From Euborellia annulipes (taxonomy: Eukaryota > Arthropoda > Insecta > Dermaptera > Anisolabididae), in contig JAKCPI010010606.1 in NCBI GenBank assembly GCA_023213315.1, forward strand, positions 62,001 through 126,000: a stretch of DNA of 64,000 nt, in the 5' to 3' direction. The notes below the pieces were generated by a model. It saw only the letters and a list, made by a program, of their open reading frames with translations, was not told the DNA's origin and made no database searches. Below, in pieces: positions 43,293 through 54,062 of the stretch. A program made the position numbers and the translations under genes. How positions within the stretch are numbered: the first letter of the stretch is position 1; each line of letters starts with the position of its first letter.

Positions 43293-44345
43293 GATTAAAA
43301 AATCTGGTGTGATCGGTCGCTTGGGAGATATATTTAGCTGCCCATAGCACCTTAGTTCCAAACTTGAGCGCTGAGCTACGACTGCAACTATTTTTCATAT
43401 CTTTCCAATGAAGTACAAGAGTAAAGTGTGCTTCAATCAATTTTGACAGCAAAATGAGAATACAAATTTTAATCAGCATCTAAAAAATAGTTGATTTATG
43501 AATTTTAATCAAAATCGTTTAATTTTGAGAAATTCGAAAAAACTAAAAAAAGTACATCAGTAAAGTGTACTTCAAACAAATTTCAATAAAAAACTAAGTG
43601 ATATACTTTTTAAGAGCATCTAAACATAGTCGATTTATTAATTTAAATTCAGGTTCCAGTCAATTTTGAGAAATTCGAAAAAACTTAAAAAGTACTTCTG
43701 TAAAGTACTAGTACTTTCGATTTTGTTCAAGAGCTTATTTTAACTGTCCGAGAGGGTATCTATCTTAAGGTGCGCGTCTCGGAAAACCGTTAAAACACGA
43801 TTGACTCGAGGCGGCACCAGATGGCGTTAGTGTTCCCCCATTGGATAACACGCAACTTGTTCCATTTCATTCTAGACTTTCCAGCTAATTAATTAAAGGC
43901 AAAAAATTAATTATTTTTTAACACAATGATTACTAATTTAATTATCTACAACTTATAGAGCTCCTTTTTTTAAAATATCTTTTATTTAATGCCATTAATC
44001 TAAAAAAAATTTTTTTTTTTTTCGAAAATCAAAAAAAGGGCTTCTATAAGTTGTAGATATTTTAAATAGCTTTAATTTAAAAAAATTTGAGGTCGATAGC
44101 TTCAAAATTGTGGCCGCTGGAAAGTCCCAAAATTATCACCCCGAGACGCGCACCTTAATATAAAATTTCACCCTCGTAGCTGATTTCCTTTATGCTTAAA
44201 ATCGTCAACCACATACCGGGACCAACTTTTTTGGATCTCAAAACGTGTATTTCCATCAATATCTCAATATAGAATTTTTAATACCATTGCAAAACTTTCT
44301 CATTATTTATTAAATATAAATATATATGAGTATGTGAAAGTAAAA
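43293..44345 (-). mobile_element. Family D, mosaic copy with E inserted (D17)
   Basis: Minus strand. The 3' hairpin is nearly lost (TCTGGTGTGATCGGTCGC at 43302), the alternative 3' body follows (TGCCCATAGCACCTTAGTTC), then two partly repeated middle modules. At 43769-44154 family E interrupts the ACTTAAATATAAAATTTC block; the 5' part resumes to the stem near 44335. Confidence 0.85.
43769..44154. mobile_element. Family E MITE with TTAA TSD
   Basis: 386 bp with TIRs GGTGCGCGTCTCGG, flanked on both sides by TTAA (43765-43768, 44155-44158). The host D sequence supplies exactly one TTAA (ACTTAAATAT), so the duplication is real. TTAA targets are typical of piggyBac-type elements, though the GGTGCGCG end is not the usual piggyBac CCC end. 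Inner arms share CTATAAGTTGTAGAT (right) and ATCTACAACTTATAG (left). No transposase. Confidence 0.9.
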
Positions 44346-44814
44346 ATAGTAGTTTTGAATGAATAAAAGACTTATCATAATGGTTTATTTTGAATAAAAG
44401 AGTTATTTGGTATAATTAAACCCACTCAATTAAAGAACAGGATTATGAAAACTATAATTGACTCTCCCCTTTCAATTGTCATCCATCAGGAATCCAAATT
44501 AACGAAATAAAATTAGGGCTAAATAAAAGATATAATGACATTTGGATGACCGAAAATAGATAGAAATCTAAGCACTCTCTCACCAGATGACATAATATCA
44601 ACAAGATTAAACCAACAGATAAATGAAAGCTTTTTTTTTTATTCGTTTTCATTTTTCCCCCATTGATAAAGCTATTTCACTTATTGACCTGATGTTTAAG
44701 TCTCAAGCCATGAATAAACAAAATTATTGATTAATTACAATTTACTTTTCCATATTAGTAAGAAGCTGATTTTATCACTTAAAAATTTTTAATTTTGTTT
44801 TTTATAAATAAAAC
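44346..44814. other. AT-rich spacer
   Basis: No feature recognised. Confidence 0.45.
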
Positions 44815-45440
44815 TTAAGGGGAAGTAGGAGTGGCCGTTTAAACGTACTTAAAAAAAAAAAAAAAAAAACAGATAGGGCTTATAATGAATTTTTCATTGC
44901 TGTTTTTTTTTTTTAATGAATTAGACTAAATTCAATAATTTAAATTTTTTTTTTTAATTTGAAAATTAATTTATTATTATATTATATTATTAATTACATA
45001 TTAATTAAGAAAAATTTAAAGTACGTTTAGATGATGTATTTAAAAATTAACTGTCAAATAGTTCAGCACACTTGCAAAAGATGGCAGGCTAGTCTAACAG
45101 CCGGAATTATCAGATTCCCTATTAGCCTATATCTGGCCTAAATTTATATATTTTTTTATGCTTTTATAAATGCCACATAATAAATAAGGCAGTCCTTCAG
45201 TTCTTTGTATGTCTGAGACAGACTTCCTTCCTCTTTTCAACAGGCGTCAGACCGTGCGACGGGCCGGCCTGTCCTTTTTCTTCAGGTCGCAAAAACGCAT
45301 TATTAGCTACAATTCTGACATCTCTTGAAAATTTTCGTAATAGGTGTTTTTTTTTTTTTTTTTGGCTTACTTTTAAAGACACATAATGCCATATTATTGG
45401 CAAAAACATGCGTAACAGCTTTGCTCTTACTCCACCTTAA
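44815..45440. mobile_element. Family H element, copy 2, with GC-rich insert
   Basis: Starts TTAAGGGGAAGTAGGAG and ends CTTACTCCACCTTAA. Shares AAAGATGGCAGGCTAGTC, AACAGCCGG and CATGCGTAACA blocks with copy 1. Differs by a GC-rich segment at 45185-45298 (AGACAGACTTCC, GACGGGCCGGCCTGTCC) that copy 1 lacks. Confidence 0.8.
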
Positions 45441-45504
45441 ATTTCAAATTTCATTGAGCTAGAATAAAGGAAAAAATGTTATAATATTATATTCCTTTGA
45501 AATT

Positions 45505-45855
45505 TCATTTCTCTGCTGGACCAAAACTGATTAGACCCTTTCCGTTTCTCGATGTATAACACCCTCCCCAACCAACCCAATAATCAATGGGTCCAAAACA
45601 AAGGCAACCGGAATTGGTATCTGTCTCATTGGCGTCAACGGGAGAAGACGTCCACCGGAAATGAAAAACCTCTTCGTCTCCAATGACAGCGACAAGGGAC
45701 GGCGAAAAGGTCGAAAGAGAAGAACAAAAAAAAAAAAAATAAATTGAAAGATGTAAACAAGACAAAGTATTGTAAGATAAAGAAAGCAGGCGAGATCTAT
45801 TTTCTAAAAGAAATATATGTAAAATAGATTTGACAGAACCAAAAAGAGAGCTCAT
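45505..45855 (-). CDS. Unassigned 116-codon open frame
   Basis: ATG-initiated frame on the minus strand, the second longest in the window. The N-terminal half is hydrophobic and includes a Phe run translated from an A-run (45725-45739 on plus), which argues against a real protein. The C-terminal half (SPVDANETDTNSGCLC region, then a Gly/Trp-rich stretch) lies in a GC-richer block, 45520-45720. No domain, signal peptide cleavage motif or homology is recognised. It may instead mark unique non-coding sequence. Confidence 0.15.
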   Translation of the reverse strand: MSSLFGSVKSILHIFLLENRSRLLSLSYNTLSCLHLSIYFFFFCSSLSTFSPSLVAVIGDEEVFHFRWTSSPVDANETDTNSGCLCFGPIDYWVGWGGCYTSRNGKGLISFGPAEK

Positions 45856-46028
45856 GTTTATATTTAATGAAATTGATGGATACTAGAGAGCCACAAAAAG
45901 TCTCAATTCAAAGTTCTCTTCTATTGAAATATTTTCTTCAAAGAGTGTCGGACCCTTAGTCAAATACCTTGCATTTAAATCAATAACAATAGCCATTTCT
46001 AAATGACTTAATGTTTTTATTAAAGCTT

Positions 46029-46195
46029 TTGTGGTTTGATTTATTATTTTTAGGGGAATTTTTAGTTATATAAGGCCTACCACATTTTTGTTATTAATTA
46101 TTTATTAAAAATATAAATACTTACAACGTTTTGACTGCTTATTCTGCAGCAGTTTCCAAGTATTGTGCACTTGCTCCGATTCAAGCGAACTAACG
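46029..46195 (+). mobile_element. Family C left arm joined to a mariner remnant (C6)
   Basis: AGGGGAATTTTTAGTTATAT through CTTGCTCCGATTCAAGCGAA, the usual left arm. It then passes into the reverse-strand transposase remnant at 46196-46540 instead of the GACGTCAGCGCCATCT core. Confidence 0.75.
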
Positions 46196-46540
46196 TAACA
46201 TGCCTTTTTCATAAAAACGCTTCTTTCAATCTTCGAAACATTTATAATATTCGATTTCCGGGATGGCTTTGGTCGCTTTCTTTGATGCCTCTTTTATCTC
46301 CTCGAAACGATGACCACGAAGTGGTTTTTTGTGTTTCGGGAACAGCCAGAAGTCAGACGGAGCCAAATCAGGAGAATAGGGCGGTTGCGGAACTATATGA
46401 GTGAAACTTCGCGAACAACCAAAACCGTGTAAGATGGCGCATTAATGTGAAGAAAAAACCAGTTGTTTGCCCACAAATTTGGCATATTCCTGTCATGAAA
46501 TTTGATATAGATTTCAGTAAAGATGGCATCAATATAGAAA
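46190..46540 (-). pseudogene. Mariner-type transposase remnant, C-terminal part
   Basis: Minus strand, a 30-plus codon frame contains PPYSPDLAPSDFWLFPK, with the third catalytic aspartate of Tc1/mariner DDE transposases (APSDF, about 46350), then a basic LRGHRFEEIKEASKKA tract, an in-frame stop replacing the usual Trp in CFEDW and a short tail. Upstream, HINAPS replaces the expected HDNAPS, so the second aspartate is lost, and the frame is disrupted between the blocks. It is truncated and inactive. The coding end runs straight into a family C arm. Confidence 0.85.
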
Positions 46541-47388
46541 AAAAATTTGCATTAAGATAAACCCGGTGTTTTAAATTTAAGACTAATTACTTTTTGATCA
46601 CAGTAGTATATCTATTTTCCCTTTAAATAATTCATTATTGATTTTTAATTTAAATAATTTATTAACACTTAATTTTAAACATATAGAAACTGATCTGGGT
46701 AGGAGTGGGGGCAAGTGAGAAGAAGGATTTAGAATTCCATTAGTGTCACCAGAGAAACGAAGGAGGTCTGCTTGTGCCGTCTGACAGTCGACGAGGCAGT
46801 GGTCCAGAGAGACTGATGACTGGGGAGAGAATTGGACCCCCAAACCTGACATGTCAGTGTCAGGTTTTCAATAATTCCAAAGGCGTGGTCATTTTGAAAA
46901 TTTGCATCTCAGTGAACATGAGAAAAGCACAAATAGACATTATTCACACTTACACCTTAAAATGAATAAGTTAAAAATAAAAAAAAAATAAAAATTCGAA
47001 TACTACTAATTTAAAAATTTTCATTTAGATATTAATTAATTGAAATTTATTTGCAATTAATAATAAGAAAAATTACTTAATAATTAGCCTGGAATTCGGA
47101 ATAGGGAACAGTGACATAGATTTTAAAAAATGTCTATTTAATAACAAATGTTACAACTAGGAACATTTACGATATAAATAAATAAATTTATTTTTACTTA
47201 TTAATTTTCGGGTCGCATCAACTACAGAGGCTATTAGTGGCTCACACTTTATAACAAAAATACAAATATATAAATTAATAATAAATAAATAAATAATATT
47301 AATTAATTAATATATTCTCATATAAAATATTTATCACAAAACATATTAATAATGTTGGTCTGTTTATTAAAGCCTTTGTGGATTGTAT
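46541..47388. other. Mixed spacer with a GC-richer patch
   Basis: 46670-46930 is closer to balanced composition. A plus-strand frame from about 46735 to 46965 follows a TTAG, with reasonable residues, but no clear acceptor, donor or domain. The rest is AT-rich. Confidence 0.25.
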
Positions 47389-47665
47389 TATTATTATTAT
47401 GTGACTTTTTAATTATATACCACATTTTGTATTAATTATTAAAAATATAAATACTGTATAACGTTTCGACTGCTTATTCTACTGTCGTTTTCAAGTACTT
47501 GCTCCGATTCAAGTGAACTAACCGTTACGTGCATTTTATATACATCGACGTTAGCGCCATCTACAGTCATTCCTCTGAAGTTAGACACAATCTTGGTACG
47601 TTATTTGTTTTTAATAAATAATTAATACAAAATTTGGTCTATAAATTAAAAACTCCTATAATAAT
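47389..47665. mobile_element. Family C MITE (C7)
   Basis: Left arm with ATAACGTTTCGACTGC and GACGTTAGCGCCATCTACAG, then after TGAAGTTAGACACA a jump to the outer right end (TTTTTAATAAATAATTAATA, AAAAACTCCT). The inner right arm is deleted. Confidence 0.8.
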
Positions 47666-47792
47666 ATTAAATATAAATGCAAAATATTATCCTGCCACTC
47701 AGTGGCTCACATCTTGTGAATGGCGAGTACGATTTACCCGAGCTAAGACTGGCATTCCACTTCATTTGTCATTCTCCTTCCTTCCTTCTTTA

Positions 47793-48000
47793 TATATATT
47801 AATATAAAGCGCTAGTGGCTGACTTCCTGTCCCTGTGTGTGTGTGTGTGCTTGTTTTCCCGCTGATTGGCTAGAGTTACAGGAAGTGGAGCGGGAGAGGG
47901 AAATATTAAAATTTAAGTCAGAGAGGTGAGCAATAATAAATTTGATGCATTAGTAGCTTCCTGGCAAGCGGTGAAGCCCGCCGAAGGCGAACTTTAACAC
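47793..48000 (+). mobile_element. Possible second Helitron-like element
   Basis: Starts near TATATATTAATATAAAGCGC with a CTTCCTGTCC...(GT)n stretch; near the end GAAGCCCGCCGAAGGCGAAC could form the 3' hairpin region. Neither the CTRR terminus nor the flanks are clear. Confidence 0.3.
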
Positions 48001-48697
48001 TTGTATACTTATAATACAATAAAAATATCTAATTATATAATTAATTTAAGACAATATTATTTTAAATAATTGCAAAGTCACGTCCAAAACAGAATAAAAC
48101 TGGAACATGTTATAATAAATAACAAAAAAAAAAAAAAAAAAAAAAAAACCTAGGGAAAAAGGTAAATGAAGCGAGAATTATGGGTCACTGACTCACTTAG
48201 AATCCATGAAAAAGGTAACCATTCGGAAATAAACAAAATAAATAAAGTTGTTGTTTCAAAGCAAATCACCTTAATTTTTATACTGTATATAATAAAAAAA
48301 AAGCAGTTTCATATAATTTTTCTATATATAAAATAAGCGAGATTCCGGTGGAAAATTAGAGCAAATATTTTTTTTACTTAGTTTTTAATAATCAACGTTA
48401 ACTTCTTATATATAATTCTGCCTGTCTACGATTCCCAAAACATATAAATCCATATTCTTGTTGTTTTATTTTGTCGGTCACTGAAGTTTCTAGCACTCCC
48501 TAGGATCCACCTGTCAACTTCCGATTAGAAAGTGAATGCTGTTAGTCACACCAGGTTTTTTAAAGCTAATTTTGAACTTACACCATTTTTTTTTATTTTG
48601 ATCGCTCTACGTATATTCTTTTTTTAGAACAATTTAATAAAGCTTTTAAATGTTTCTTGTTTATATTTACCGGTATAAGGAATTTCCTTCTATTTGC
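48001..48697. other. AT-rich spacer
   Basis: A-run 48125-48147. A small D hairpin remnant (GTTAGTCACACCAGGTTTTT) lies at about 48541-48561. Confidence 0.45.
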
Positions 48698-48990
48698 AAT
48701 TTTTACTTTCTCTTACCCAGTCATATAGGGAATGTATTGGGTTCATGTCATAAATTCGATGTCGATATTTTGATGGAAATACACGTTTTGAGGTCCAAAA
48801 AATTGGTTCCAGCAAAATTGTCTGTCTGACTGTGATCAAAATAAAGAATGAAAGAAATTAGCAATGAAGTTTAAATTATATATTTAAGTTAGTTACTCCA
48901 CTGATACACGGATGAATGCTTTTAAATAAAATCGGCCAAAGAGTACTAGTACTTACTTACCTGACGACGTATTTTTTCAATAACTCATTA
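48698..48990 (+). mobile_element. Family D 5' fragment (D18)
   Basis: ACTTTCTCTTACCCAG stem start, ACACGTTTTGAGGTCC, CTGTCTGACTGTGATCAAAA and the GAGTACTAGTACTTAC palindrome region. The 3' half is missing. Confidence 0.8.
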
Positions 48991-50094
48991 TCCGTTGAAA
49001 AAAAATTAAATTAGGACTTATCTATTTTTGCTTCTGAACGATTCATATAATAGTCCTTTTTCATGTCACCCCTTTCAAGATGTGCTCAACTTATAGAAAT
49101 AAGGAAATTACTCGATTGGCTTCTGGGAAATTCAAATGAAACGTTAATAGTAAGCATTTTCAATGCTTAAGGGATTGAAATAAATTTTTTATCATCCAAT
49201 TTATCCAATTTATCTGTATTCATTATAACTATTTAATGAGAAAAGTGGTCTCTTCTGACAAGTTTGAATGTCTTTTAATTGAATAGAACAGCTCTTTGAA
49301 AAGCTGATCTTTGCAGCTGTATGTCTTTTGGTCCTACTGTATATAGATAAAGTTTTGTTAAAGAAAGACGGACGTCCATTCGAACATTTTCACAATTTTA
49401 TAAATAAATATATAAATATAGATATAAATTTATGTTCCTTAGCGAAACCGCAAACATGTCTTGACTTAGAACCACGGGCATTGATGACGTTGAAAGGCGG
49501 CCAGAATCTGATATCGGAATTCTAAAGAAAGGAATCTATTTAATTAGAATTCCTAAGAGAGCCCTTTGAACTTGACTGGCTCCCACGGGCTCTTAAAGAC
49601 AAAACTTTGCAAAACATTTGAGGTGGGGGGAGGGGGGGAGGTGGAGCTCTCTTTTTTTCTTTCTCTTTCTCTCTCTCTCTCTCTCGACCTGTCGTCTACC
49701 CTCAAAAAACAATTCCCTTGTCACAAAAGAACGACTAGGAGAAAGAATTAACTCCAATATGTATCCAATTTTCATAAAGGTTAATTTTACTTTTTTTTTT
49801 TTTATTAAGATTTAGCCGTGGGGTCTTTGCCTCCGAACTTTTCTTTCAACTCAACTATAGACAGCTCGTAAAAAGTTTTCTTTTAACAATATTGCTTTTT
49901 TTTAATAATTTTGCAAAAACATTGATTTAAATATTATATTATTGGAATAATTTAATAATAATCTTTTGTATTATCCTTGTTAAAAAATCAAATTCAAAAA
50001 CTTATTGTAATATATGCAAATTTTGAGAAAATCGAAAAAAAAATATAATGCAGGAAATATATGTCATATTTTAATATAAACACTTGCTTTTATG
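48991..50094. other. Spacer with pyrimidine tract
   Basis: 49640-49684 is a long CT tract; the frames overlapping it on both strands (49566-49815) are its translations. 49330-49525 has an unremarkable 65-codon frame. No element recognised. Confidence 0.35.
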
Positions 50095-50358
50095 ATTGTG
50101 TCTAACTTTATGAGAATGATTGTAGATGGCGCTGATTTTTGTATCTTATTTCATGGAAATGACTGTAGCTGGCGCTGATGTCGCATTTAAAATGCACGAA
50201 ACGGTCCCTTAGAGATTAGTTCACTTGTGATGGAGCAAGTGCACAGTACTTGAAAACGACTGCAGAATAAGCAGTCGAAACGCTGTACAGTATTTATATT
50301 TTTAATAAATAATTAATAACAAATGTGGTCTATAATTAAAAACTCCCATAATAATATT
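50095..50358. mobile_element. Family C MITE, right arm (C8)
   Basis: GTAGCTGGCGCTGATGTCGC, GAGCAAGTGCACAGTACTTG, ACTGCAGAATAAGCAGTCGA and the end AATTAAAAACTCCCATAATA. The left arm is absent apart from two inner words. Confidence 0.85.
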
Positions 50359-50937
50359 AAATATTAACATTAATACAGTGCATATTATTCAAAATTATAC
50401 AGTAGAAAGAGCAGACCATTAAATTTAATAATATCAATTTTAAAGAATTTCAAACTTTTTTTATTTTTTTTTTAACTCTTATTCCTCAGGCTTTGCTCCT
50501 AAAATCAAATATATTGAGTGTTTAAAATACTAATTAAAAGCATAGGAGTATTTTAAACAGCCGTATTGTCCACTGTCTTTTGATAAAATTGAATAGCTCC
50601 ATGTACGTATTGTGATATTGAGGTCACCCCTCGTTAGGGAAACACATGTAGCATGACCCAAATAAGTTGTAGTTTATTAGAGCGACGATTGTTGCAATTA
50701 TTATTGTTTCTCTTCCTATATGTTCCCTGGTGGCTTTTACTTGACATTAAAATCAAAGAAACATAAGGATAAGTTAAACATATTTATTTTTACAAGTTAT
50801 GACAATTATTGATTTATAATCTATGTACGGTATATATAAACGATAATTGTTTTTTTAATAATACAAAAAAATCAAACCAATTATCCATACTACACACTAG
50901 GAAGTGAATTTTATACTCAAAATTAACATTCAAGATT
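50359..50937. other. AT-rich spacer
   Basis: No feature recognised. Confidence 0.45.
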
Positions 50938-51657
50938 GAAAAAAAAGAACTGGTGTAACTAATCGCACAGCAGATTTTTGTTTCAACATTTACTTAGTTT
51001 TTGATGGCACGTACAGTGAACGCCACAATTAAGTCTCCACCTGGCCATAGCTAAAGCCTTAAGTATATGGTGTATAGTGAAATAATTTTAATGATCGAAA
51101 AGGTAAAACGTAAAATCTGGTACAGATTATTTTATTTTACCTTTTCAAATTTAAATTTATTTCACCATATACCATATACTTGAGGCTCTATCTATCAGGT
51201 GGGGACTTAATTGTGGCGCTAACTGTACATTAAAGTTGGCCACCATTTTTCCGACTTTCTTATGTAGTACAAGATTAAAATGTGCTTCAAACAATTTTAA
51301 AGGCAAAATGAGAAAATATATTTTAAAGACCATCTAAAAAATAATTAATTTATGAGTTTTAACCAAAAAAGTTTTAACAAATTTTTAGAATATCGAAAAA
51401 AATTGAAAAAGTACATCAGTAAAGTACTACTCTTACAGTACTCTTTACATATTTTAAATGATTATTTTCGCGACTCAGTGGGAAATATAAAATTTCAACC
51501 TCATTGCTCTTTTCCTTTATACTAAATTTTTATCACATACAAGCAGACATATTCACTTGTTTGGACTTTAAACGTGTATTTCCATCAAAATCTTTACATG
51601 AATCCAATACTTTCTTCCTCTCCATATATATATTAACATATATAATAGAAAGTAATA
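50938..51657 (-). mobile_element. Family D repeat with F inserted (D19)
   Basis: Minus strand: 5' stem at about 51610-51655, standard body, and a decayed 3' hairpin (AACTGGTGTAACTAATCGCA). At 51014-51225 family F interrupts the GGCACGTACATT segment. Confidence 0.85.
51014..51225. mobile_element. Family F MITE with TA TSD
   Basis: 212 bp, almost entirely palindromic. Ends CAGTGAACGCCACAATTAAG and, on the minus strand, CAGTTAGCGCCACAATTAAG; flanked by TA at 51012-51013 and 51226-51227. CAGT ends and a TA duplication indicate Tc1/mariner-type mobilisation. No coding frame. Confidence 0.9.
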
Positions 51658-52263
51658 AAACAAGAAAGATAATTAATAAAAAAAAAATATTTTATAAGAC
51701 AGTATTTTTCAAATTTCTCAAAATGACAGCCTTAATGTTTTTTAATTACCAAGAGAATTTCATTTTCATTAATGAATAATATTAATAATTAAATACTGAA
51801 TTGGATTAAGTCTATATATCATGAGAAAATCATTTTTTTTTGTCTAATATCATCGTTGATCTAAACAAATTTCCTTTGCAGAATTGTTTGATCCAATTAA
51901 ATATTTATAATACTGATGTCTTTTGCTCTTGTTGGTGAAAAGAATATCTAATATAATGACTGAGATGAAAGATCCAATTAAACATTTTAATTATAGCTTT
52001 TATCTGAAGACTGTTTTATATTATCAAATAAAAAATTACGGCCGTTTTTTTTTTTTTTTTTTTCGTTCTTTATTAAAGAACACTTGTCAAAAGAATTAAA
52101 ATCAAATTTTCCAGCAAGGTGTTCAAACAGATAAATAATAAACGTTGCAAGGAATGTAAAATGAAATCGTCCTCTATTTTATTAATTGTTAAATTACTAT
52201 TTAGAACGAGATTAAAAACTTATTTCAAAGAACTTATTATTCTTTAAGTTAAATATTTACCCT
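51658..52263. other. AT-rich spacer
   Basis: T-run 52046-52063; otherwise nothing supported. Confidence 0.45.
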
Positions 52264-52440
52264 TGACCTTTGGCTCAGAGGTAGAGTCATGGCCTCTGGT
52301 GCTAAAGGTCGAGAGTTCGCATCCCGCCCCAGACAAAAAATGTTTTCAATTGGATTAGATACCAATCAATTTAAATAAATAGGGACGGGGTCTAAATGTT
52401 TTCAGATGCCGCAAAAAGACCTTAAACAAATTAAAAGAAA
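52264..52440 (+). mobile_element. tRNA-derived SINE
   Basis: TTTGGCTCAGAGGTAGAG (A box), GAGAGTTCGCATCC (B box), body CAATTGGATTAGATACCAAT, GGGACGGGGTCTAAATG, family tail CAGATGCCGCAAAAAGACC and an A-rich end. Confidence 0.75.
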
Positions 52441-52462
52441 AAAAAGTTAAATATTTAAATTA

Positions 52463-53098
52463 TTACTTTCTCTTACCTATATACCAGAAAGTATTGCGAT
52501 TATTCATTAGGTGGTCTACACTCCAAGACAGTTAAAATACGCATTATAACAAAATCGCCCAAAAAGTACTAGTACTTCACGGTCCTTTTTCAGTTTTTTC
52601 GAATTTCTCAAAATTAGGTCACACTATTTTCATTAAAATTCATATTTTTTTTAGATGTTCTTTAAAAAGTATATCAGTAAAATGTTTCGTGGAAATTGTT
52701 TGAAGTAAACTTTACTGATGTAGTATTTCAGATTTTTCATATTTTCTTCCTTCCATAGAGCCAATGTTAAATCCCTATGGGGATTTGCATGTTAATTTCG
52801 ATTCAAAAGGGGGCCCCTTTTGAAATTTTTACATATTTAAAAAAAATTTTACCATTTCTTATTATTTAGTATTTTCTATTGTGTATTAAATATCCATATA
52901 TGAGATTAAAATTTTGAAAAATAACCATAGTTTATTTCAAGCAGTCAATATTTAAAATACACATAGCTTGTGGAAGTTTTGAATAAATTTTTTACTTATG
53001 AACCGCAGTGCTCAAGTTTGAAACTAAAATGCTATGGGAAACTAAATATATCTCTTCATAAAAAAATCTGATGCACTCACACCACATTTTTTATTCTA
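52463..53098 (+). mobile_element. Family D, alternative 3' body (D20)
   Basis: Short 5' stem (ACTTTCTCTTACC, CCAGAAAGT), a deletion after the stem, the AAAGTACTAGTACTTC palindrome, then the alternative body (TATAAAATATCC-like, GCAGTCAATATTTAAAATAC, GGAAACTAAATATATCTC) and a much-reduced 3' hairpin. Confidence 0.8.
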
Positions 53099-53439
53099 CA
53101 TTTTTACATAAATAAAAAATTGATTGTTTTTTTTTTTCTCAAAACAAATATCGTTTATTAAAGCTTTCTCTAATTATTGTCAAAATAGCGTGCTCTTTGT
53201 AGATTATTTCCAAGAAGAACCCAATTGATTTTAAACACAATATATAAAAAAAATTAATTTCTTTTTTTTTATTATTGATTATTATACCGAGATTAATTTC
53301 CATTTAATTATAATATCTAATATATATGCTATGTGAAAAAATTAGTCAAGTGCTCATAAGGATGAGTACGACCACGAATTACCCCAGCTAAGTATACAAT
53401 TTTTAGGATATCCTTTATTAACACTATTATAAAAAAATT
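53099..53439. other. AT-rich spacer
   Basis: Nothing recognised between two convergent D copies. Confidence 0.45.
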
Positions 53440-54062
53440 CCCAGCACCTAAAATAATATGGGGTGACTGGTCGCACAGTACACAACTTTCTATTACCTTG
53501 CTTGTCACATCAGATTTTTTTGTGACGAGATATATATACAATAGTTTCCAACAGTATGGTACATTTGAATTTGAAAAATTTATAAACTATTTGTTTATTT
53601 ATATTTTGTTACCATGGCAACCATTTCTCCTATCTTTCCTATGAATTACAAGAGTAAAGTGGTCTTCAGAAGATTTCAATGGCAAATTGAGAATATACAT
53701 TTTAAAGAGCATGTAAAAAATAATTGATTTTTGAATTTTAATTAAAATCGTTGAAACGAATTTTGAGAAAATCGAAAAAAACTGAAAAAAGTACTTTAGT
53801 AAAGTACTAGTACTTTTTGGCCGATTTTGATTAAAATATTTTTTCCACGAACTAGGTGGGTGTCTAACTTAAATATAAAATTTCAACTTCCTAGCTCAAT
53901 TAGTTCATGCTTTAAATTGAACACACATAGACCATGTTGCGATAACCACTTTTTTTGGATTCAGGGGACCTCAAAACGTGTATATCCATCAAAATCTTGA
54001 CATCGAATTATTGACATGAATCTCTCTATATATTAACATATATAGAGGTAAGAGAAAGTAAT
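53440..54062 (-). mobile_element. Family D repeat, full length (D21)
   Basis: Minus strand, complete: 5' stem GAGGTAAGAGAAAGT (54045-54059), AAAGTACTAGTACTTT (about 53799), GTTACCATGGCAAC (53608-53621) and the 3' hairpin with its outer arm at 53507-53520. Inverted relative to D20. Confidence 0.9.

Noticed and set aside
46810..46840. CTGATGACTGG as another hammerhead core
   Set aside because: No hairpin follows and no GAAA block is placed correctly.
49566..49815. Three overlapping frames on both strands
   Set aside because: All are translations of the CT tract at 49640-49684.
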